Source: G023898405 sp964368985
GTDB taxonomy: Bacteria > Myxococcota > UBA727 > JABDBI01
Direction: 5' to 3'
NCBI GenBank assembly: GCA_964368985.1
Contig: CAYJDW010000058.1
Coordinates: 1-16,792, forward strand
DNA length: 16,792 nucleotides
Below are positions 7,853 to 14,302 of this stretch, in pieces (position 1 is the stretch's first letter; every line of letters begins with the position of its first letter). The notes under the pieces are model-generated. The model searched no databases. It was not told the origin of the DNA and saw only the letters and a list, made by a program, of their open reading frames with translations. Made by a program: the position numbers and the translations under genes.

Positions 7853-8149
7853 TTAAGCAGGCGTTTCAGGCTTATACCACTCTTCGATAACACGAGCGAT
7901 TTCTCGACCCTGTGCTTCCGAGGAGATATTGAATTTGGACTGATAGATATATTGATCATTGCGCTTACGATAGCGTCTGATCGTGATTTTTGGTTCACGA
8001 AAATCACTCGTTTTTTTATCATATTCTTGATAAAGAAACATCAAGGTCGCCCATGCGCCCTTCGACAACACATGCTTCTTAAGTTCCTTAACGCGTAACT
8101 CGCCTTCTTCTTCCCAATTCACTGTAAGTTGATCGATTGCTTCTGACAT
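7853..8149 (-). CDS. Conserved small protein of unknown function (98 aa)
   Basis: I do not recognise a named family. The sequence, including KGAWATLMFLYQEYDKKT (about 30-47), a basic stretch KITIRRYRKRND and QSKFNISSEAQ, resembles small uncharacterised proteins I recall from several proteobacterial genomes. It is hydrophilic, with no signal peptide, membrane segment or cysteine, so it is probably cytosolic. The alternating hydrophobic and basic segment at about 50-73 suggests a beta-rich fold; this is inference. The start is ATG 8149, with a strong AGGAGAGG ribosome binding site just upstream on the minus strand. A TATAAA-like element lies further upstream without a good -35 partner. It appears to be transcribed alone, convergent with the receiver gene and separated from rplC upstream by a likely terminator. 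Confidence 0.82.
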   Translation of the reverse strand: MSEAIDQLTVNWEEEGELRVKELKKHVLSKGAWATLMFLYQEYDKKTSDFREPKITIRRYRKRNDQYIYQSKFNISSEAQGREIARVIEEWYKPETPA

Positions 8150-8242
8150 TGCCTCTCCTAATAAAATGCTCGCAAAGTTTTATATGCGAACATAGCTAAG
8201 GCCTAATAAAATAAAAAACCCGAAGTTTAAGAACTACCATAA

Positions 8243-8277
8243 CAATAAAATGGCAAGCTCACAATTTGGCTTGCCAT
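8243..8277 (-). terminator. Probable intrinsic terminator downstream of rplC
   Basis: On the minus strand a 9-bp perfect stem, ATGGCAAGC/GCTTGCCAT (8250-8258 with 8269-8277, 10-nt loop), is followed directly by TTTTATT. It lies about 125 nt beyond the rplC stop and upstream of the 98-aa gene. The plus strand has no T-run after the hairpin, so the orientation is clear. Confidence 0.55.
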
Positions 8278-8331
8278 CGAATACCGTTTAATCAAGGCGT
8301 TATTGAATAATTCCTAAACGTCTCATTTATA

Positions 8332-8359
8332 GTCATTGCCAACCAAGCGCGGCAATGAC
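8332..8359 (-). repeat. Palindromic repeat, divergent copy of the TGTCAT-type family
   Basis: GTCATTGCC (8332-8340) and GGCAATGAC (8351-8359) pair over 9 bp around a 10-nt loop. Read on the minus strand the loop contains GCGCTTGG. The outer GTCAT/ATGAC is shared with the copies at 3654-3682 and 5327-5399, but the loop is longer and differs. It lies 42 nt beyond the rplC stop. Confidence 0.65.
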
Positions 8360-8401
8360 GACGAAAGAGTTATGCACCAGTAATCATTCTAAGAACAGCC
8401 A

Positions 8402-9154
8402 TTATTTTTTCTTGGCAGGGGCCGCTTTCTTAGCGCCAGCTTTTGAAGCCTTCATCGGATTCTTCAGAGCTTTTTCTTCCTTAGGACCAGAAACGGTGTG
8501 AATCATCTTACCTTTACGGTTTGACATACGCAGTTCAATCAACGCGCCCTTGCCGCCCGGAACTGCTCCGCGCAAACACAAAAGACGTTCATCTTCCATA
8601 AAACGAACAATACGCACGTTTTTAACCGTTACTCGCTCGTTCCCCATTTGGCCGGCCATTTTCTTGCCTTTCAAAACACGACCAGGAAACTCGCGCATCC
8701 CGATGGAACCACCACCCCGGAAGGTTTCGTGGGCACCGTGGGTAGCATCAAAACCTTTAAAGTTGTGACGCTTCATAACCCCAGCAAAACCTTTACCTTT
8801 GCTGATGCCTGAAATATCGAGTGAATCTACTTCCTTCAACCAATCAAGCGATGCTGAAGCACTCTCTTCAAAAGTCGCAACCATCGCATCATCCATGCGG
8901 AATTCACGCAAGTGACGCTTAGGAACAATATTTTTCTTGGCAAACAAACCGAGCTTAGGTTTGTTGAGGGTCTTTTCACGAACCTCACCGTAAGCAACCT
9001 GAACTGCGTCATAACCGTCGACAGCAGTCGTTTTCTTTCGCACTACCACGTTGTCCTTAATATGAAGAACAGTTACGGGGATGCACACACCATCTTCTAA
9101 AAACAATTGGGTCATACCAACTTTGGTAGCCAAGAGTCCTTGCTTCTTCTGCAT
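8402..9154 (-). CDS. rplC: 50S ribosomal protein L3
   Basis: L3 is a primary binding protein of 23S rRNA domain VI and helps shape the peptidyl-transferase centre. The 250-aa product has the N-terminal core motif TKVGMTQLF (10-18), SKGKGFAGVMKRHNF (118-132) and KGKKMAGQMGNERVT (162-176), all typical of bacterial L3. The glutamine that PrmB methylates in E. coli L3 (Q150) aligns with Glu155 here. The C-terminus carries an Ala/Lys-rich tail (about 233-250) absent from the E. coli protein. ATG 9154 is chosen over the in-frame ATG 9169 because AGGAG lies 7 nt before the former and inside the latter's reading frame. The gene stands alone: no rpsJ, rplD, rplW or rplB adjoins it. A TACAAT hexamer (minus strand, 9212-9217) with TTGCAA 15 nt upstream is a weak promoter candidate. 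Confidence 0.96.
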   Translation of the reverse strand: MQKKQGLLATKVGMTQLFLEDGVCIPVTVLHIKDNVVVRKKTTAVDGYDAVQVAYGEVREKTLNKPKLGLFAKKNIVPKRHLREFRMDDAMVATFEESASASLDWLKEVDSLDISGISKGKGFAGVMKRHNFKGFDATHGAHETFRGGGSIGMREFPGRVLKGKKMAGQMGNERVTVKNVRIVRFMEDERLLCLRGAVPGGKGALIELRMSNRKGKMIHTVSGPKEEKALKNPMKASKAGAKKAAPAKKK

Positions 9155-9297
9155 TATTTTACTCCTCATTAGTCATACACAAGGTGATTGCCAGCGGACT
9201 AGTGCCATAACATTGTAAGGCTCTTTCAATATTTGCAATACCCATTCGTATTGACAAAGCTTTTCTAAGAGGGCAGCAACTACACACTTGAAGGTGC

Positions 9298-9373
9298 GGG
9301 CTCGTAGCTCAATTGGCAGAGCAATGGACTCTTAATCCGGCGGTTGAAGGTTCAATTCCTTCCGGGCCCACCA
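9298..9373 (+). tRNA. tRNA-Lys (anticodon CUU)
   Basis: A 76-nt cloverleaf reads from the GGGCTCG acceptor strand (9298-9304) to CGGGCCC (9363-9369), discriminator A and an encoded CCA. The D arm is GCTC...GAGC, the anticodon loop CTCTTAA gives CTT (Lys, codon AAG), and the T arm is GAAGG/CCTTC around TTCAATT. One anticodon-stem pair (27-43) is A-G. A perfect TTGACA lies upstream at 9251-9256, but no convincing -10 element stands at the right distance. Confidence 0.95.
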
Positions 9374-9408
9374 ATTCTTTCACACATCTATTAAAAGAGA
9401 GCACTACG

Positions 9409-9567
9409 CTCCCTCTCCCGCTTGCGGGAGAGGGCCAGGGGAGAGGGTGGAGAACCTATCCGTGGTGAATTTACTAATCAAAACCATCTCTTTAGATTAA
9501 TAAAATTATTTTTAGCGTTCATGTGTCTCCACCCTCTCCCTAGCCTCTCCCGCAAGCGGGCGAGGAG
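9409..9567. repeat. Head-to-head pair of GC-rich palindromic repeats
   Basis: The left arm (9409-9453) and right arm (9526-9567) are near reverse complements, including a perfect 15-bp block (9439-9453 with 9526-9540), and enclose 72 AT-richer nt. Each arm holds its own palindrome: CCCTCTCCCGC-TT-GCGGGAGAGGG at 9411-9434, and a copy with one mismatch at 9544-9565. The pair fills the space between the tRNA-Lys gene and the convergent response-regulator gene. It resembles REP/BIME-type extragenic repeats common in proteobacteria, from memory. Confidence 0.8.
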
Positions 9568-9606
9568 TTGTTGGTGGCGATTTTGGTTTTATCAATATCA
9601 ATCTAC

Positions 9607-10617
9607 TTACTCATTCAACCGCATACCAATCGGCGATGAATAATCATTAAAAGACAAGAAGTTAGCCTTTCGGACATCAAACATATTTGAGCCAAAAGCA
9701 CAGAAATACTCGCTTTTTCCAATGATTTTAAGCGCATCATACAAATATTGCTCCCACACTCGACCATCTGGCAGCGAACAATTATTTTCATTGTGGTGAC
9801 AAAGAATTTGTAAGCCCTGTCTTAAAGCGGCGATCACTTCAGGGGGAGCATTTTCGGCTTCTTTGGATTCGCAGTAAAAATCAATCTGGTCTTTGATACG
9901 GGTAAACAGGCCAAAATGATTTCCATCAGCATCTAAAAATACGAAGCTGCCCAAAAATTCCGTCAAATAATATTCCACAGCGCCAAACTGCTTGCTGATG
10001 CGATGGAAAAGTTCGACAAAGGCAGGATCAGAAAGCGCACTTTCCTCAGCCGAAAAACTGAGTGCTTGGTGAATGATCTGTGAAAGATTGAGGAAATAAC
10101 GCTTTTGCGCTTGGGCAAGCGCTTGACTGAGGAGCTGCATCACATTGGGAGATTGCTTTCTAATAAAGGTATGGATCAAGCCTTCATTGAGAACTTCAAT
10201 GGCCTTGTTCTCGTCGACAATGCTCGTCAAAAGAATTTTTTGAATGTTGGGATTTTTGATCGATTTACAAAACTCAATGCCATCGATGCCCGGCATATGA
10301 TAATCAACCACCACCGTTGAAATCTGTTGAAAACGCGCACGGTTATACATGATGCGATAAATATCCCGCACATTAATGTCGAGGGTTCGGTGTTCAAACT
10401 CCTCTTCATCGATCATGCTGACCAAGCCATCGGCTATTTCATTGCCGTGATATTTTTCGTTGATCAATTTTAGCGCCATGTGAGGGTCGCTATAAAAATT
10501 GTAGGTCGCAGTTTCTGCCGGCAGACCAATGGCAACGCTCTTTAAAAATTCCACATTGTCGTCGATCATCAACACAGTGGTGGGAAAAAAGAAGCTGGGA
10601 ATGGCTTGTTTAGACAT
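9607..10617 (-). CDS. Response regulator with enlarged receiver domain and unrecognised C-terminal domain
   Basis: The 336-aa product has an N-terminal receiver with acidic D19/D20 in VLMIDD, phospho-acceptor D105 in VVVDYHMPGIDGIEF, T131/S132 in ILLTS and K154 in FIRKQ, where the usual Pro after Lys is Gln. The D20-to-D105 distance is 85 residues, against about 40-45 in CheY-like domains, because a segment of about 40 residues (roughly 55-98, rich in acidic and Tyr/Arg residues) is inserted before the strand carrying D105. Residues from about 165 to 336 are predicted helical then mixed. They match no DNA-binding, GGDEF, EAL or kinase motif I can see. The start is ATG 10617, with AGGAAAAG upstream. 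The gene appears monocistronic and has no kinase neighbour, so the input and output are unknown. Confidence 0.88.
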   Translation of the reverse strand: MSKQAIPSFFFPTTVLMIDDNVEFLKSVAIGLPAETATYNFYSDPHMALKLINEKYHGNEIADGLVSMIDEEEFEHRTLDINVRDIYRIMYNRARFQQISTVVVDYHMPGIDGIEFCKSIKNPNIQKILLTSIVDENKAIEVLNEGLIHTFIRKQSPNVMQLLSQALAQAQKRYFLNLSQIIHQALSFSAEESALSDPAFVELFHRISKQFGAVEYYLTEFLGSFVFLDADGNHFGLFTRIKDQIDFYCESKEAENAPPEVIAALRQGLQILCHHNENNCSLPDGRVWEQYLYDALKIIGKSEYFCAFGSNMFDVRKANFLSFNDYSSPIGMRLNE

Positions 10618-11130
10618 AAAGCTTTTCCTATTAGGTCAAAGTAGTAAAAAATTCAAACAACCGCATTGGCAAGTTTCCGCCTCAGACAGTCCCAAGAAAT
10701 AAATTTCTATAAATCACGCGATAAGCTTAGCACTCAAGATCAGCCATGCAAGCAGGGGGACGACGCATAAAGATTTTTGGGGGATACCCATTGGCAGAAG
10801 TAAAAAATAGAGGGAATAGACAGGCGCTGGCACTAAAATAACAAGATTCGATAAGGATTAAATAATAAATATTTCTTTTTATATTTAGTTATTTAGGCTC
10901 AAAAACCATTTTAAAATGCCTGTCTACCTCTCCTAACTTCTTCACGGGTGTTTAGTGAGGACCACGTTTTAAGATGGTCTGTTGCTCTCACAAGAGAAGT
11001 ACTATCGATAGGAATAGTTTTCGTCAAGAAACTATTCGTAAAAATATTTTTTTAAGGTGATTTTTTTACTTGGAGCATCATATTAGAAGGTTGAAGAATA
11101 GAGTCCTAAAAATCGCCTTATGGAGCAACT
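10618..11130. other. 513-nt AT-rich intergenic region with several inverted repeats
   Basis: No reading frame with a plausible start and ribosome binding site is present. A 9-bp inverted pair (TAGACAGGC at 10817-10825, GCCTGTCTA at 10918-10926) encloses 92 very AT-rich nt. After it come short stems at 10960-10964/10975-10979 (GACCA/TGGTC) and CTCT/AGAG near 10985-10996, then the perfect inverted repeat at 11012-11037 and two runs of seven T (11047-11053 and 11061-11067). The region must hold the regulatory DNA of the S24-type regulator, because the response regulator is transcribed away. An unannotated small RNA is possible but unproven. Confidence 0.6.
11012..11037. promoter_or_regulatory. 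26-bp perfect inverted repeat, candidate operator or hairpin
   Basis: GAATAGTTT (11012-11020) and AAACTATTC (11029-11037) are exact reverse complements separated by 8 nt, 93 nt upstream of the regulator start. The size and symmetry suit a dimeric HTH repressor such as the S24-type protein encoded next to it. It could equally act as an RNA hairpin. No T-run follows immediately, so it is a poor terminator. Confidence 0.4.
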
Positions 11131-11790
11131 GTGAGCCTTAAAACTAGCCTGCACGCCAAAAATATTGGAGCGAGATTTCGCTCGGCGCGCTCATTAGTGC
11201 TCGATTTAAACCGTAAATCTTTTTGCGAGCGCCACGAAATAAATCGTTACACCATGCAATCATGGGAAAACGGCCTGCATGTTTCTAAGGGAAAAAACGT
11301 TGAAAAATTCATCGAAGCCCTGGCGCGGGAAGGGATCGCTTGCACTTCTGAATGGCTAATTGACGGCCAAGGCGAGCCCGCCCGGCCTTTTTTTGAGGCT
11401 AACCCTACTACTTTTAAGGCGGAAAACCCTAGTGAGCCCGCCCTTTCTGAGCCATTCAATGAAAAATACGATCATATCTTTGATCTCTTGATGGCCACTC
11501 ATGCTCAATTTAAAGAAGAAACGGTAAAAACACGCGTCAATGATGAATCAATGGCGCCTAAATTTCGCACCGGCGATTGGTTGCTCGGAGTGGATATCTC
11601 TCATTCGCCTAAGCGTGCGCATCAAAAATATTGCATGATCGAGCTTCAAGAGGATCGTTATGTGGTCCGAAAGGTTTATTATTTAAAAGACCATTTCCTC
11701 TTAACAGCTCTTGATGAGCGGGTGCCATCCTTTAATTTGGCAGCAGGTGCTAAAATTTATGAGATAGTTTGGCACATGTTAGAACAATAA
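11131..11790 (+). CDS. HTH / S24 peptidase-like transcriptional regulator (CI/LexA-like)
   Basis: The 219-aa protein has an N-terminal helix-turn-helix-like segment (about 10-65; ERHEINRYTMQSWENG at 33-48 fits an XRE-type recognition region) and a C-terminal S24 domain (about 130-215). In the S24 part, Ser140 in DESMAPKFRTGDW and Lys181 in YVVRKVYY match the catalytic Ser and Lys of CI/LexA-type repressors. No Ala-Gly or Cys-Gly pair, the usual self-cleavage site, occurs in the linker (70-130), so RecA-stimulated autocleavage is doubtful. The start is GTG 11131, with TGGAG 5 nt upstream; no better start exists. It stands alone, with no phage genes nearby, which argues for a resident chromosomal regulator rather than a prophage repressor. 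Its targets are unknown; the palindrome at 11012-11037 is the obvious candidate. Confidence 0.87.
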   Translation: MSLKTSLHAKNIGARFRSARSLVLDLNRKSFCERHEINRYTMQSWENGLHVSKGKNVEKFIEALAREGIACTSEWLIDGQGEPARPFFEANPTTFKAENPSEPALSEPFNEKYDHIFDLLMATHAQFKEETVKTRVNDESMAPKFRTGDWLLGVDISHSPKRAHQKYCMIELQEDRYVVRKVYYLKDHFLLTALDERVPSFNLAAGAKIYEIVWHMLEQ

Positions 11791-11867
11791 TTGTGGCAGA
11801 TGAGGCTTGCCTAAGTGAAGTTTACGGGCAATAAGTGCGAAGCGTTAATAATTTTATGAGGTAAATA

Positions 11868-12038
11868 ATGGCTAAAAAAGGCAAACGAGAACTGATTAAA
11901 CTCGAATCTACTTTGGGCACGGGCTATTTTTACGTGACTGTTAAAAACAAACAGGTCACCAAAGACAAGATCGAACTGAGCAAATATGATCCTAAAGCTC
12001 GTAAGCATGCAACTTTTAAAGAAGTAAAGCTTAAATAA
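11868..12038 (+). CDS. rpmG: 50S ribosomal protein L33
   Basis: This 56-aa basic protein matches L33 of the large ribosomal subunit, with the family pattern IKLESTLGTGYFYVT (10-24) and KNKQVTKDKIELSKYDPKARKH (26-47). It has no cysteine pairs and is therefore the zinc-independent form. The start is ATG 11868, with GAGG at 11858-11861. It is too short for many gene-finding cut-offs. In many proteobacteria rpmG follows rpmB (L28); no rpmB is present here. It lies 77 nt after the S24 regulator. TTTACG (11821-11826) and a TAATAAT stretch (11846-11852) may form its own promoter, but the spacing is long. Confidence 0.95.
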   Translation: MAKKGKRELIKLESTLGTGYFYVTVKNKQVTKDKIELSKYDPKARKHATFKEVKLK

Positions 12039-12063
12039 CAGCCTTTGAACTCCAAGGCTTAAA

Positions 12064-12098
12064 AGGCTGCGATTTAGCTCGCACGGCCTAGGATTTTT
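12064..12098 (+). terminator. Possible intrinsic terminator after rpmG
   Basis: AGGC plus TGCGA (12064-12072) can pair with TCGCA and GCCT (12079-12083, 12086-12089), with a 2-nt bulge and 6-nt loop. TTTTT follows at 12094-12098. The gap between stem and T-run and the bulge make it imperfect, but it separates rpmG from the lpd operon in the expected place. Confidence 0.35.
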
Positions 12099-12104
12099 GC
12101 GGCC

Positions 12105-12133
12105 CGCTTATCGGCGCGCGACTGAATTATAAT
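12105..12133 (+). promoter_or_regulatory. Candidate promoter of the lpd-lipB-E2-lipA operon
   Basis: A consensus TATAAT lies at 12128-12133, 52 nt before the lpd start. The -35 region at 17-nt spacing (CGCTTA, 12105-12110) is a poor match, so the call rests on the -10 hexamer and its position between the rpmG terminator candidate and lpd. Confidence 0.42.
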
Positions 12134-12185
12134 CGTGGCCTCACTATGCGCCACAACACCGATTCAACTCTAGCAGGGGAATGTG

Positions 12186-13580
12186 ATGTCGAAGCAGTAT
12201 GACCTCGTGGTAATTGGCGCAGGACCCGGTGGCTATGTGGCGGCCGCAAGAGCTGCCTCTTTGGGCCTAATCACGGCAGTGGTAGAAAAAGACTCAAGCT
12301 TAGGTGGCACGTGTTTACATCGTGGCTGCATCCCTACCAAAGCCCTTCTTCATGCCGCGGACACCTTTGATGAGATCAAGCATGGCGCGCGCATTGGCAT
12401 TAAAACTGCCGGTGTCGAAGTGGACTGGGCTGAGGTTCAAAAATACAAAGATCGGGTGGTAAACACCAATGCGGGCGGTGTATCGCATCTGATGAAGGCT
12501 AAAGGAATTGACGTCTTCACTGGCTTTGGATCTATTCGCGATAAAAATACCGTCCAAGTAAAAGGCGAGAAAGAAAGCCAAAATCTCTCCACCAAAAATA
12601 TTTTATTAGCGGTGGGCTCTAAGCCCCGCGATTTACCTGGCACCGACGCTTCACCACGCATTCTCAACTCAGATAGTATTTTAGGCCTAAAACAAATTCC
12701 CGGCTCCCTGACCATCATTGGTGGTGGCGTGATCGGTATTGAATTTGCCTCGATATTTTCGCGCTTTGGTACCAAGGTAAACGTTATTGAAGCGATGCCG
12801 CGCATATTGGCGCCAGCCGATCATGAGTGTTCAAAAGAACTTAAAACACAGCTCGAAAAACAAGGCGTGACCTTCCATGTCAATGCGAAGGTTGCCAAAG
12901 TTTCTAATAAATCCGAGCAGGCTCACGTTAATTTCACCGACGAATCCGGTGCTGCGTTACAAATCGATAGCGATTATGTCTTGGTATCGATCGGCCGCAC
13001 GCCTTTGACGAGCGGCATTGGCCTCGAGAATACTCGAGCACAACTTGATCGCGGTTTTGTGGTGGTGGATGGCTTTATGGCCAGCGCTGAAAATAATATC
13101 TATGCCATCGGCGACTGCGTTAATACGCCGTGGCTCGCCCATGTGGCGTCTAAAGAAGGCGTGATCGCGGTGGAAAAAATGGCGGGCCTAAAACCCACAG
13201 CGCTCAACTATGATCACACGCCTTCTTGCGTTTATTCGGAGCCTCCAGTTGCCTGGGCTGGCCTGACCGAAGAGCAAGCGCGCGAACGTGGACTCGACGT
13301 CAAAATTAGTAAATTTGATTTTGCGAGAAATGCTAAAGCGAGTATTTTGCAAAAAAATCGTGGTTTCGTGAAATTTATCACCGATAAAAAATATGGTGAG
13401 ATCATCGGTGTGCACATCATTGGTCCTCAGGCCACTGAATTATTAGCTGAGCCCGCCTTTGCCATGCAGATGGAAGCCACCATCGACGACATTGCCGCGA
13501 CAGTTCACGCGCACCCCACACTTTACGAAGCAATCTATGAAGCTGCGCTCAATGCCACCGGCCAAGCCATTCATGGCTAA
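12186..13580 (+). CDS. lpd: Dihydrolipoyl dehydrogenase (E3)
   Basis: This FAD flavoenzyme reoxidises dihydrolipoyl groups on E2 (or glycine-cleavage H protein) with NAD+. The 464-aa product has the FAD motif GAGPGG (11-16), the redox disulfide GGTCLHRGC (C43, C48), the NAD-binding GGGVIG (179-184), the second FAD motif AIGDC (307-311), and the C-terminal active-site dyad in HAHPTLYEA (His443, Glu448). Length and motifs are canonical. ATG 12186 is used because AGGGGA (12175-12180) is 5 nt upstream; an in-frame GTG at 12183 would be too close. It is the first gene of a four-gene operon, and its last codons overlap the lipB start by 8 nt, which suggests translational coupling. Because the E2 gene is two positions downstream, its main partner is probably that complex. 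Confidence 0.96.
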   Translation: MSKQYDLVVIGAGPGGYVAAARAASLGLITAVVEKDSSLGGTCLHRGCIPTKALLHAADTFDEIKHGARIGIKTAGVEVDWAEVQKYKDRVVNTNAGGVSHLMKAKGIDVFTGFGSIRDKNTVQVKGEKESQNLSTKNILLAVGSKPRDLPGTDASPRILNSDSILGLKQIPGSLTIIGGGVIGIEFASIFSRFGTKVNVIEAMPRILAPADHECSKELKTQLEKQGVTFHVNAKVAKVSNKSEQAHVNFTDESGAALQIDSDYVLVSIGRTPLTSGIGLENTRAQLDRGFVVVDGFMASAENNIYAIGDCVNTPWLAHVASKEGVIAVEKMAGLKPTALNYDHTPSCVYSEPPVAWAGLTEEQARERGLDVKISKFDFARNAKASILQKNRGFVKFITDKKYGEIIGVHIIGPQATELLAEPAFAMQMEATIDDIAATVHAHPTLYEAIYEAALNATGQAIHG

Positions 13581-14274
13581 AGATTCGCTGGAAGTTCGAT
13601 TTTTGGGGCCTCATCAGCCCTACCATCAAACCTGGGAGCTGATGCAGTCTTTGCACAGACAAGTAGCGAATGGTGAGATCCCGAATCAGCTGATGCTTCT
13701 GGAACATGCGCCCGTTATCACCATTACCCGACAGCATCAAAACCGCAGCTTGTTAAATAGCATTGATGCCATTAATCGCGATGGCATCGATGTCGAAGTG
13801 GCTGATCGCGGAGGGGATGCGACTTTTCACGGGCCAGGACAGCTGGTGGGCTATCCCATCATTAAAGTCGGTTCTGATCCACTTGATGGCGTGGCCAATA
13901 TTGAACGCTATGTGCGTGGCCTCGAAGAAGCTTTACTTGGCGCGATGATGGAGCTGGGCTTGAAAGGCCCTCTCACTATTCCTGGCTTCACTGGCATTTG
14001 GCTTAAACATCAGGGTCGCTTAAAAAAACTGATTGCCATCGGCGTGGGCCTGAGTAATGGCGTGAGCAAGCACGGTTTTGCTTTAAATGTGACGATTGAC
14101 GCAAGTAAATTCATGAAGCATCTCATACCGTGCGGTTTGAAGGATCGTGGTGTTATTACGCTCCACGAAGCATTTTTAGAGCAACATCTTTCTTTGCCGG
14201 ATGATTTGGTTATGGTGACCAAGCTTTCACAAAGTATTGCAAAACAATTTTCTTTAACGCTGTCAAAGGCGTGA
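13573..14274 (+). CDS. lipB: Octanoyl-[ACP]:protein N-octanoyltransferase
   Basis: LipB moves octanoate from acyl carrier protein onto the lipoyl-domain lysine of E2 and H proteins, the first step of de novo lipoylation. The 233-aa product shows the family motif RGGDATFHGPGQLVGYP (79-95). The two catalytic residues are present: Lys152 in KKLIAIG and Cys187 in IPCG, with HGFALNV (167-173) between them. The start is ATG 13573, inside the end of lpd (8-nt overlap). The reading frame stays open upstream to 13459, but that part only overlaps lpd. The enzyme sits directly between E3 and the E2 it presumably modifies, with LipA at the end of the operon. The residues around 160-166 (SNGVSKH) differ from the common RRWVTxH pattern, but no key residue is lost. 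Confidence 0.95.
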   Translation: MAKDSLEVRFLGPHQPYHQTWELMQSLHRQVANGEIPNQLMLLEHAPVITITRQHQNRSLLNSIDAINRDGIDVEVADRGGDATFHGPGQLVGYPIIKVGSDPLDGVANIERYVRGLEEALLGAMMELGLKGPLTIPGFTGIWLKHQGRLKKLIAIGVGLSNGVSKHGFALNVTIDASKFMKHLIPCGLKDRGVITLHEAFLEQHLSLPDDLVMVTKLSQSIAKQFSLTLSKA

Positions 14275-14302
14275 TCATTGCATGAGCGCAGGGGTTTTAG
14301 AC

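Noticed and set aside
7832..8098. 88-codon plus-strand ORF over the 98-aa gene
   Set aside because: The opposite strand has a strong ribosome binding site and a protein-like composition; this frame overlaps the end of the receiver gene and looks like a shadow.
9155..9169. Earlier in-frame ATG for rplC (5 more residues)
   Set aside because: The AGGAG ribosome binding site lies inside this extension and serves ATG 9154.
9251..9256. TTGACA as the -35 of a tRNA-Lys promoter
   Set aside because: No acceptable -10 hexamer occurs 16-18 nt downstream.
10746..10841. 31-codon plus-strand ORF starting at the ATG near 10746
   Set aside because: It has no ribosome binding site and low-complexity composition, and it runs into the AT-rich repeat region.
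13459..13572. Upstream extension of lipB within lpd
   Set aside because: The extra residues do not resemble LipB and only reflect an open frame overlapping lpd; ATG 13573 gives the normal N-terminus.
14282..14302. Upstream ATG for the E2 gene
   Set aside because: It has no good ribosome binding site, and the seven extra residues precede a normal lipoyl-domain start (MADNIIMPQLGE) that has CAGGGG 8 nt upstream.
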